17,082 bases of DNA, taken from contig CAYPZU010000050.1 of assembly GCA_964415395.1 (NCBI GenBank), positions 1 to 17,082 of the forward strand, read 5' to 3'. The stretch comes from CAYPZU01 sp964415395. Lineage in GTDB: Bacteria; Chlamydiota; Chlamydiia; Chlamydiales; SM23-39. The notes below the pieces were generated by a model. The model did no database searches. It worked only from the letters and a program-made list of their open reading frames with translations, and was not told the DNA's origin. Made by a program: the position numbers and the translations under genes. Below, piece after piece: positions 1 to 7,009 of this stretch (positions within the stretch are counted from its first letter, which is position 1; each line of letters starts with the position of its first letter).

Positions 1-667
1 AAGGCTCGTCGTCATCGGGATGGGCGAAATAATGGACAGGGGCGACGCTGGGCGCGAGATAGCAGAGCTTTGAGCCGTATGTTGTAACGCAAGGATGGTG
101 GAAGTGGCCGCAGAGGAGCGCGAGAATTTGGGGATGGCTCCGGACGAGGCTTTCAAAGCGGGAGGAAGGGGCGAGGAGAATTTTGTCGAAGCACTTCATC
201 CCTGTTTTCGCGGGCGGGTGGTGAAGGAAAAGGAGGGTCGGTTTTTCGGGATGGGTTTCGAGCGCAGCTTCGAGCCAGTCGAGCCGCTCGGAGCAGAGGA
301 GTCCGCCCCCTTCTCCGGGGACGTGGCTGTCTAGACAGATGAGGCGCGCCGGGAACGCATCGACGGTGTATTGGATGAAGCCTGCTGAGAGCGAGAAGGC
401 TTCCCGGAAGCGGCCGCGGTCATCGTGGTTGCCGGGAGTAACGAAGAGAGGCGCTTTAAGCGGGGCGAGGAGTTCTTTCAGGTGTTCGTAAGAGGCGGCG
501 GCGCCGTCGTCGACCGCGTCGCCAGAGAGGATGACAGCGTCGGGGGCGATCTGGTTGATCTGATGGATTGTTCGCGAGAGGCGTTGGCTCGTTTCGGTCG
601 ATGGCTCGGAGAGCCAGTGAGTGTCTTTGGCGACGATATGGGTATCGGTAATTTGTACGATGCGCAT
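1..667 (-). CDS. GpdQ/CpdA-type metallophosphoesterase, C-terminus cut by window edge
   Basis: The frame opens at ATG 667-665 and stays open to base 1, so about 222 N-terminal residues are seen and the C-terminus is missing. All metal ligands expected of a class III cyclic nucleotide phosphodiesterase/GpdQ-like calcineurin fold are present: D8 and H10 (TDTH), D50 (SGD), N80-H81 (GNHDD), H149/H150 (FLHHPP), and H188 and H190 (CGHFH). From memory, this spacing matches glycerophosphodiesterase GpdQ and cAMP phosphodiesterase CpdA almost residue for residue, and those are about 270 aa, so some 50 residues probably lie outside. It is a binuclear metal hydrolase of phosphodiesters; whether the substrate is cAMP, a glycerophosphodiester or something else cannot be told. 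No signal peptide is seen, so it should be cytoplasmic. It starts 14 bp after the stop of the FHA-domain gene on the same strand and has no clear Shine-Dalgarno, which suggests co-transcription and perhaps coupled translation. Confidence 0.88.
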   Translation of the reverse strand, partial: MRIVQITDTHIVAKDTHWLSEPSTETSQRLSRTIHQINQIAPDAVILSGDAVDDGAAASYEHLKELLAPLKAPLFVTPGNHDDRGRFREAFSLSAGFIQYTVDAFPARLICLDSHVPGEGGGLLCSERLDWLEAALETHPEKPTLLFLHHPPAKTGMKCFDKILLAPSSRFESLVRSHPQILALLCGHFHHPCVTTYGSKLCYLAPSVAPVHYFAHPDDDEP

Positions 668-681
668 CGAGGTTTCAGGGC

Positions 682-3600
682 TTATTCTGGTATTAGCTGC
701 GTATAAGTTTTCGGATGGTTGACCACATTCAACTGGCGGCGGCGGAGATAATAAGGCTCATCTGCAACGCTTGCAATGCTTTTATCCCACGTGACCCAGA
801 ATCTCTCCATCCAGCCGGGGAATTCATTGTAAGGATGGAGATCGACGAGGAATTGATCGATGACCGTCATCGCCTGTTGGGTAATGATCTGCAGGCAATT
901 TTTGTAGGAAATCGTGAAAGGCGTGCCAGGGATGAATTCGGGGTAATAGGTGCACCATTGCTCCTGAATGGTGTCGACGAACAGCTGGCCGGGATAGGGA
1001 AGGGCCGCCTGGCTGATCGGCACCCCGTTGAATCTAGCCATCGGATCGATCTGATTGTTCGACGTCCCATCTTCCTGAAGGGCTGTATAGATCCGGATCG
1101 TGGAGAAGGCGTTGATTTGGCTAGTCGCATCCATTACGAAGATCCCTGGGCCGATCAATGGCCGAATCGGAAAATCGTTGTCTACGACTAAGGTGACGAA
1201 GGAGCCGCTTGAGGTGATGATGGCGCTGGAGAGCGTTTGATCGATATTCGCGATGGCTAAAATATGGCCCGAAGTTGAAGTCGTCCCATTCCAGAAGATG
1301 TTTGCAAACGCGTCGCTTGGAACGCTTCCGGTAATTTCGATATTTCCGCTCGTCGTCAGGATTTGGAGTTGGTTGGTGTTCCCTGGCGGATTGGCAGGGC
1401 CGATGGTTAAGTTCTGCAAGCCTCCGCTGCGTCTTGTGTCTGCGCTATGGAGGGTGATATTGCCTGATGTAGATTGGAAAAGGATGTTATTGTCCGGATC
1501 TAAGGGTTGGGTAACAATTCTAAATGCTCCTCTCCCATCGGCCCCTTGTGCGGGAGAAGGGCCTGAGACTGGAGCCGGCAGGAGGTTGGTCTCAGTGATT
1601 GGATAGGCGGCTAGCAGAGGGACTCCGGCGATCGAGGTCAAATTCGATCCGGTATATCCCCAGACTTGCGATCCGGCAAAAACCGCATCGGCTTCCACAT
1701 TGATTGACAGGGTTTGCGTATTCGATAGGTTGCTGGAAAGCTGGACGTCGCCGCCTGCCTGGATATCGACGAGGAAGTTGTTCCCGTGAGCTGAAATCGG
1801 ATCAGCGGGTCCGATATGGCTCGGCGCTATAGTCCCATTCGTAGAAAGGATATCGCGGTAGGCATAAATTCTAGCAATTGATCCACCGCCTGGCACTGTT
1901 AAGAGATTGGTTGTTCCCACGCTAGCGCCGGTCGCCTGACTCCCAGAGGTCACGATGAGGTCATTGCCCGCTCCGATCGCTGTATCGCCCGCTGAAAAAA
2001 TCCCGGCGAGGCGCCGTATGCTATTGACTGTGATGTTTTGGCCTGCTGCCGCCTGTACGCTGACTGTTGAGACATTCGGGGCTGCCCTTAAATCGCCGAT
2101 CCACACGGCGCCGCCTGCATTGGTCAGGGTGATATTTCCTCCAGCGACCACCGTCACATCCCCATTGATGGCTGTGTTTAGGGCGCCATTGCCCGCGTAC
2201 CCGATTTGTGTGAACGATGCGGAATTGGCTGCCGCGGACACCTCCATGCTGATATTGCCGCCCACGGTCGTCCGGATATGGCCGCTGAGACTAGCGACCG
2301 TTTCTGCGGCATGTCCGATGATGACGTCGTTGGCGGCGCTGTCGAACATCGTCAGGTTGCCTCTGCAAGAGACATAGATATCTCCGGATAAGGTAGCGGC
2401 TGCTCCGCCGCTTTGCGGGCAGCCATGTCCGATCATAACATAGCCATTGACCAGAGTGCCTGACGAATTGAGCGTGATCGACCCATTGGGTGCGCGCGCC
2501 GTAACATCTCCCGCGACAGTTCCGAGCGTCATCGCCCCGACACTCCCTCCGTGGCCGATCCGGACGGTAGAATTCTGGGCATTGATCCAGTTCAGCAAGA
2601 GATTGCCGTTTTGTGAAACAACATTGACGGCCCCTGTCTGGTTATTATTCGCAGCGCCTAAATTTTGCGAACCGTGGCCGATCCATGCGTTTCGGCGATT
2701 GAATCCCGGGATCAGGTTGATATTTCCTGTGGCCGTAACGGTGATGTCGGGAGTCGATCCCCCCATCGCTGCTGTGGCTGTTTGCGCGGTCGCATCGACT
2801 TGGCCATGTCCGATTTGCGCTCCTGAAAAGCCGTTTAAACTGCCTCCGTTGAGCGTCAATTGGGCGCAGTTTACCTGGATCGGACCGGAGGCGGTCCCGT
2901 TGTTTGGCGTATAAAATCCCAACTGGGCGCTGCCTAAGAGTGCGTTCGCAGCCAGGAGGGTCACAGCGGCGTTCGGGGCGTTCAATGAGGTCAATCCGTG
3001 CTGAGAGCCTACCGAGACTCTTTGTCCTGTGCCGGCTTGATTGATCTGAACGACAGTTCCTCCCGCGGATAGTTGAACGGCTCCAGTCCCCACAACGGGG
3101 CCGTTTTGGATGGGGGCCAGGATCGTGAGATTTCCGGCGGCATCGATCGTCAAGGAATTGACCGAATCCCAAGTGATCGCGCCAGTAGTCGCTACGATAA
3201 TTTCGCCGGTGCAGCCGGGAGCCGCCGGGGTGCCGACCGTCGTGATCGTCACGGGAGTTCCGGCTAGGGCCGCCATTACGACGGCTGCATCGAGCGTTGC
3301 TCCCGGGCATGCGGTGGGCGTGAATGGGGTGGCGCCGGTGACGTTCGCGCTGACGTTCGTGATCGTGAGATCGAGAGGATCGAGCCATAACATGCCAGGG
3401 CTCCCATGAGACGCCGCTGTAGACACCTGGCCTGTAAAATCGAGGAAACCTCGGCTTGAAACTTCGAGAGTCCCTCCGTTGCCTCCAAACGCCCCGCCTT
3501 GCGCCAGCATCGATCCGGCCATCCTGGAAAGACGGTCTCCCCAGACGACGATCGTTCCTCCGTTCCCTTCATTCAGTCCTGAAGCGAGTAAAGAGGCCCC

Positions 3601-4413
3601 TTCGCTGACCTCTGTCCAGAGTGAAGGGATGAGAGAACCATGTTGTCCGCGGAATTCTCCTCCGATGAGGATCTTGCCGGCCTGGATGGCTGAGGAGACG
3701 TCGAGCTGAGCCTGTTGATCGACAGCGACCCAGGGACCGAACAGGTAAATATGGCCACCAGGGACGTCGATCGATCCTGAGACGGCAGTTTGGAATGGCG
3801 CTGTTTCACTCGAAGTTCCGAGAATAAACGGAGTAGAACTGGTTGGATCATACGCAATCGAATCGCAGGAGAATAACCCTGCTGTTGTCTTTGCAGAGAG
3901 GGAGCCGGTGTGTTCCACTTCGCGTCCGAAGAGCAAAAGCTCTCCTGATTTGGCAGCAAGAGTCCCTTCATTGAGGATTTTCCCGCTCGATCCGCCCTGA
4001 AAAGCGAGTTGTCCTTTTTCAAAGAACAGGCCGGTGTTGAGATCCAGAGTGGAGGCGATTAAGCTGTTCACGTCGACGGACGCCTGGCGGCCGAATACGA
4101 TCCCGGAGGGGTTGATCAGGACGACTTTTCCATTGGATTGGAGGAGTCCGAAAATCTCGCTGGGAGTGGCCCCGGAGATCCTGTTGATCACGATGGAATC
4201 GGAGCTGGGTTGGATGAATTGGGTTTTTTCATTCGCCTGGATCGAGAAGCTGTCCCACTCGATCAACGTCTGATCGCCAGTTGCAATTTGGAGTTCAGTC
4301 GTTTCAAGACCGGAAAAAGACGCCGAGCCGCTGATCAGAACCGGAGCTTGCGGGAGCGCCCAGCAAATAGATATTGCAAGAGTTCCTAAGGCAGCGAAGC
4401 CTTTTATTTTCAT
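682..4413 (-). CDS. Large exoprotein with FHA/TPS N-terminal secretion domain and IGHG repeats
   Basis: This 1243-residue protein begins with a signal peptide (MKIKGFAALG..., cleavage probably near residues 19-20). A haemagglutinin-activity/TPS domain follows at about 28-180: WDSFSI at 53-58, then VINRISG, PSEIFG and LINPSGIVFG, with NPSG at 101-104 replacing the usual NPNG. Such domains direct exoproteins through a TpsB/FhaC outer-membrane pore. The section around 340-440 has the LDP...LTI and W-x-S-x-N-x-LTI pattern seen in large beta-helical FHA-family proteins. Residues about 500-780 contain eight units of 37-45 aa, each carrying an (I/L)G-(H/F/Y/D) core, most often IGHG, followed by a G-(D/H)-(I/V)...G-N-(I/L) strand pair. 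The last 110 residues are non-repetitive and rich in W, Y and F, and show no autotransporter barrel. No TpsB gene is visible in the window. Likely a secreted or surface adhesin; the ligand is unknown. The start codon has only a weak GAG as Shine-Dalgarno. Confidence 0.87.
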   Translation of the reverse strand: MKIKGFAALGTLAISICWALPQAPVLISGSASFSGLETTELQIATGDQTLIEWDSFSIQANEKTQFIQPSSDSIVINRISGATPSEIFGLLQSNGKVVLINPSGIVFGRQASVDVNSLIASTLDLNTGLFFEKGQLAFQGGSSGKILNEGTLAAKSGELLLFGREVEHTGSLSAKTTAGLFSCDSIAYDPTSSTPFILGTSSETAPFQTAVSGSIDVPGGHIYLFGPWVAVDQQAQLDVSSAIQAGKILIGGEFRGQHGSLIPSLWTEVSEGASLLASGLNEGNGGTIVVWGDRLSRMAGSMLAQGGAFGGNGGTLEVSSRGFLDFTGQVSTAASHGSPGMLWLDPLDLTITNVSANVTGATPFTPTACPGATLDAAVVMAALAGTPVTITTVGTPAAPGCTGEIIVATTGAITWDSVNSLTIDAAGNLTILAPIQNGPVVGTGAVQLSAGGTVVQINQAGTGQRVSVGSQHGLTSLNAPNAAVTLLAANALLGSAQLGFYTPNNGTASGPIQVNCAQLTLNGGSLNGFSGAQIGHGQVDATAQTATAAMGGSTPDITVTATGNINLIPGFNRRNAWIGHGSQNLGAANNNQTGAVNVVSQNGNLLLNWINAQNSTVRIGHGGSVGAMTLGTVAGDVTARAPNGSITLNSSGTLVNGYVMIGHGCPQSGGAAATLSGDIYVSCRGNLTMFDSAANDVIIGHAAETVASLSGHIRTTVGGNISMEVSAAANSASFTQIGYAGNGALNTAINGDVTVVAGGNITLTNAGGAVWIGDLRAAPNVSTVSVQAAAGQNITVNSIRRLAGIFSAGDTAIGAGNDLIVTSGSQATGASVGTTNLLTVPGGGSIARIYAYRDILSTNGTIAPSHIGPADPISAHGNNFLVDIQAGGDVQLSSNLSNTQTLSINVEADAVFAGSQVWGYTGSNLTSIAGVPLLAAYPITETNLLPAPVSGPSPAQGADGRGAFRIVTQPLDPDNNILFQSTSGNITLHSADTRRSGGLQNLTIGPANPPGNTNQLQILTTSGNIEITGSVPSDAFANIFWNGTTSTSGHILAIANIDQTLSSAIITSSGSFVTLVVDNDFPIRPLIGPGIFVMDATSQINAFSTIRIYTALQEDGTSNNQIDPMARFNGVPISQAALPYPGQLFVDTIQEQWCTYYPEFIPGTPFTISYKNCLQIITQQAMTVIDQFLVDLHPYNEFPGWMERFWVTWDKSIASVADEPYYLRRRQLNVVNHPKTYTQLIPE

Positions 4414-4439
4414 TTGAAACTCGCATGTGATTTGATCTA

Positions 4440-4468
4440 CGCATAATCCATGCCGGGATAGATTTCAA
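4440..4468 (-). promoter_or_regulatory. Possible sigma70-type promoter of the FHA-domain gene
   Basis: On the minus strand TTGAAA (4468-4463) and TATGCG (4445-4440) are separated by 17 bp, and a start about 7 bp downstream would give a 5' leader of roughly 20 nt before the ATG at 4413. The -35 matches consensus at 5/6, but the -10 is poor. The rest of the 143 bp gap between uvrD and this gene shows no convincing terminator or gene. Confidence 0.28.
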
Positions 4469-4556
4469 GAAAGAGAGAGTTGGCCTGATCCCCAGCTCCA
4501 GGATAGGTTTATGGATTTTCTGGGAGAGCTTTCCGTAGGTTGATTGGCGGAGCGCC

Positions 4557-6662
4557 CTAGTCGGGGTCGGGCTGGAGCTTGGCGTATTTCGCGGCGAGCG
4601 TGCGCGTTGTGCCGGAGAATTGCACTTCGTAGGTGAGGCCGAAGGAACCTTGATAGGCTTTTTTCACCACCCCGCTGCCGAATTCCTGGTGGACGACCCG
4701 GTCTCCCGGAGAAAAGCCTTCGGATGCAGTTTCGTTCTCCTCCGTTCTCTGGAGGAACGGCGAGGAATAATTGTGGAGGAACTCGGCGGGGATCTCTTTG
4801 AGGAAGCGGGAAGGGCGCATGAGGCGCGGGGTGCCCCACATGTAGCGGTAGGTTGTGGAGCAGAGATAGAGCCGCCTTTTGGCGCGGGTCATCCCGACAT
4901 AGCAAAGCCGCCGCTCTTCCTCGATCGCTTCCGGGTTGTCTTTCGTGTTGATGTGGGGAAAGAGATCCTCTTCGAGCCCGACGAGGAAGACGAGGTTGAA
5001 TTCGAGCCCTTTCCCGTTGTGGAGCGTCATGAGCTTGACTGTGGGGACGTGCCCTTCTTCTTCGGTTTTGGTTCGCAGCGAGAGCTCTTCGAGGAATTTG
5101 GTGAGAGTCGGGCCTTCGGTCTCTTCCTGCCATTCGGCGGCTTTGCCGATCAGTTCATCCAGGTTCTCTTTCCGGTCCTGGAATGTTTCGGGATCTTCCT
5201 GCAAATAGGCGAGGTAGCGGAAGGCCGAGATCGCTTCGCTGATCAGCTCGTGGAGCGGGAGCGAGGCCCGTTTGTTGCGGAGCGAGTGGATTGTGCTGAT
5301 GTAGTCGCGAAGCCCTTCGCGCTGTTTGGGGCCGAGTTTGACGCCGGGAGCGAGTTCCGGCTGGGAAAGGAGCTCTTCGCAGAAAGGGAAGATGGGAGCT
5401 GTTCTCTGGTTTGCCGCTTCGACGATTTTCTCCAGCGTCGAGGCGCCGAGGCCCCGCTTCGGAAGGTTGATGGTGCGGAGAAAGGAAATCAGGTCGGTAT
5501 TCGAGACGAGCATCCGGAGGAACGAGAGGATGTCTTTCACTTCGCGCCGCTGGTAGAAGGAGAGCCCGCCGACGATCGTATAGGGGATCCTGCGGGAGAG
5601 GAGCGCGTCCTCGAAAATGCGCGACTGGGCGTTGGTGCGGTAGAAGATCGCGATGTCATTGAGAGAATAATGATCCTCGGAGGCGTGGGCCGCGATCTTT
5701 TTGACGACGAATTCCGCTTCGAGCTTTTCGTTTTGCCCGACGAAGACGCCGATCTTCGCTCCTTCTCCCAGTTTGCTCCAGAGTTTTTTGTCGAACCGGT
5801 CGGGGTTGTGCTGGATGAGGGCGTTCGCCGCCTGGAGGATGATGTTCGTGCTCCGGTAGTTCTGGTCGAGCGTGATGACGCGCGCTCCGGGGAAGTCGTT
5901 TTCGAAGTTCAGGATGTTCTGATAGCGGGCGCCGCGCCACGAATAGATCGACTGGTCGGGGTCGCCGACGGCGAAGATATTGTTGTGTTTGGCGACGAGG
6001 ATTTTCGCGAGGGTGTACTGGGCTAAATTGGTGTCCTGGTATTCGTCGATGAGGATGAAAAGCCACCGGTTCTGATATTCGGTGCGGGCCGCTTCGCTTT
6101 CGCGCAGCAGTTTGACCGTGAGATAGAGGAGATCGTCGAAGTCGAGCGCGTTGCACTCTTTGAGTTTCCGCTGGTAGAGAGAGTACACCTGATGGAAGAG
6201 GGGATCTTTCGCAGCGTCTTCGGGGCTGGTCAGATCGTTTTTAGCCGAAGAGATCTGGTGGCGCACTTCGCGCGCATAGCCCTTCTCCTCTCCGAGCTGC
6301 AGCTCGTTCAGGCAGTTTTTAAGGAGTTTTTCGCTGTCTTCTTCGTCGTAGATCGCAAAGTCGCTCTGGTAGCCGAGGTGGTGGATCGATTCCCGCAAAA
6401 TGCGCGCGCCGAGGCTGTGGAAGGTGAGGGCCAGCACTTGCGCGTTTTTCAGCATCCGGATGCGGGTGCGCATTTCAGCGGCGGCTTTATTGGTAAAAGT
6501 GACGGCGAGGATGTCGGAGGGGAGGATGCCGCTGTCGATGAGATGGGCGATCCGGTGAGTGACGACTTTTGTTTTGCCGGAGCCTGCGCCTGCGAGGACG
6601 AGAAGAGGACCTTCTACGTGATGGACGGCTTCGAGCTGCTGCGGATTTAATTCGGACATCAT
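4557..6662 (-). CDS. uvrD: UvrD/PcrA-family superfamily I DNA helicase
   Basis: A 3'-5' ATP-dependent DNA helicase, expected to act in nucleotide excision and mismatch repair or in clearing stalled polymerases. All SF1A motifs are visible. Approximate positions, counted from an upstream ATG at 6674: Q motif LNPQQ (9-13), Walker A GAGSGKT (30-36), Ia TFTNKAAAEM (60-69), II DEYQDTN (209-215), III GDPDQSIYSWRG (235-246), IV LDQNYRS (267-273), V TLHNGKGLEF (549-558), VI YVGMTRAKRRLYL (591-603). The C-terminus carries the PcrA/UvrD Tudor-like RNA-polymerase-contact module (GDRVVHQEFGSGVV, about 658-671). I place the start at ATG 6662 (701 aa) because a GGA lies 7 nt upstream; 6674 (705 aa) lacks any Shine-Dalgarno, and the next codon, ATG 6659, is also possible. 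UvrD and PcrA cannot be separated by sequence alone. It lies downstream of putA with a gap of more than 300 bp, so it is probably transcribed separately. Confidence 0.95.
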   Translation of the reverse strand: MMSELNPQQLEAVHHVEGPLLVLAGAGSGKTKVVTHRIAHLIDSGILPSDILAVTFTNKAAAEMRTRIRMLKNAQVLALTFHSLGARILRESIHHLGYQSDFAIYDEEDSEKLLKNCLNELQLGEEKGYAREVRHQISSAKNDLTSPEDAAKDPLFHQVYSLYQRKLKECNALDFDDLLYLTVKLLRESEAARTEYQNRWLFILIDEYQDTNLAQYTLAKILVAKHNNIFAVGDPDQSIYSWRGARYQNILNFENDFPGARVITLDQNYRSTNIILQAANALIQHNPDRFDKKLWSKLGEGAKIGVFVGQNEKLEAEFVVKKIAAHASEDHYSLNDIAIFYRTNAQSRIFEDALLSRRIPYTIVGGLSFYQRREVKDILSFLRMLVSNTDLISFLRTINLPKRGLGASTLEKIVEAANQRTAPIFPFCEELLSQPELAPGVKLGPKQREGLRDYISTIHSLRNKRASLPLHELISEAISAFRYLAYLQEDPETFQDRKENLDELIGKAAEWQEETEGPTLTKFLEELSLRTKTEEEGHVPTVKLMTLHNGKGLEFNLVFLVGLEEDLFPHINTKDNPEAIEEERRLCYVGMTRAKRRLYLCSTTYRYMWGTPRLMRPSRFLKEIPAEFLHNYSSPFLQRTEENETASEGFSPGDRVVHQEFGSGVVKKAYQGSFGLTYEVQFSGTTRTLAAKYAKLQPDPD

Positions 6663-6797
6663 TGCGGTTTCCATACAGGGGGGCGGGTTGCGGCTTTGAC
6701 AAATCGACCCTCCTCGCTCGCCTTCGCATGCTCAGGAATGTCTCGCTCGTTCGGGACGCCGGGCTTCAATTTTTCTTTGCCGGAACCCGCCTCTGAT

Positions 6798-6814
6798 GCG
6801 GCGTGCTTCGCCGC
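6798..6814. repeat. Short GC-rich hairpin in the uvrD-putA gap
   Basis: A perfect 6 bp stem GCGGCG/CGCCGC (6798-6803 with 6809-6814) encloses a 5 nt loop. No T-run follows on either strand, so it is not a canonical terminator. The gap 6663-7009 otherwise shows no gene: its frames are short, lack start signals and resemble no protein I know. Confidence 0.35.
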
Positions 6815-6872
6815 CGCTTATTTGCAATGCCTATTCGGCGATAAGTTTATTCGATCGGAGCAATAAGCTGCT

Positions 6873-7002
6873 ACAGGATTGGTCTTGCACAGGATGGCAG
6901 ACCCCGGTACAGGATAGGAAATAGGGTTGGCTGCGTTTCTGTTTTTATCTTGCCGCGAGCGTAGCGAAGCGATCCTGCCAGCGCGTTTCGCGCGGATCCT
7001 GT
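6873..7002. repeat. Cluster of ACAGGAT heptamers in both orientations with an embedded hairpin
   Basis: ACAGGAT occurs three times on the plus strand (6873-6879, 6889-6895, 6909-6915). Its complement core GATCCTG occurs twice further on (6971-6977, 6995-7001). The last two frame a hairpin in which GATCC pairs with GGATC (6971-6975 with 6994-6998) and GCGCG pairs with CGCGC (6981-6985 with 6989-6993) around a TTT loop, with a 5 nt bulge on one side. The hairpin begins about 11 nt after the putA stop codon, so it could stabilise the 3' end of the putA mRNA or stop transcription, but no U-run follows. A dispersed palindromic repeat is the other reading. Confidence 0.45.
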
Positions 7003-7009
7003 TAATATT

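Noticed and set aside
2645..3388. 247-codon frame and smaller frames inside the FHA-domain gene
   Set aside because: The product is dominated by R, H, D and S in a shifted frame. The long frame has signal peptide, TPS domain and repeats in register throughout, so no frameshift is suspected.
4620..6026. 468-codon open frame antisense to the helicase gene
   Set aside because: It lies fully inside uvrD on the opposite strand. Its product is a low-complexity E/F/G/D-rich string with no domain, as expected from the complement of a GC-rich gene. The minus-strand frame has all helicase motifs.
6971..6998. Classical Rho-independent terminator of putA
   Set aside because: The hairpin is GC-rich and well placed, but no U-run follows on the minus strand, so only a weak role as an end structure can be supported.
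6873..7002. CRISPR array
   Set aside because: The repeats are only 7 bp, irregularly spaced and in both orientations, with no cas genes nearby.
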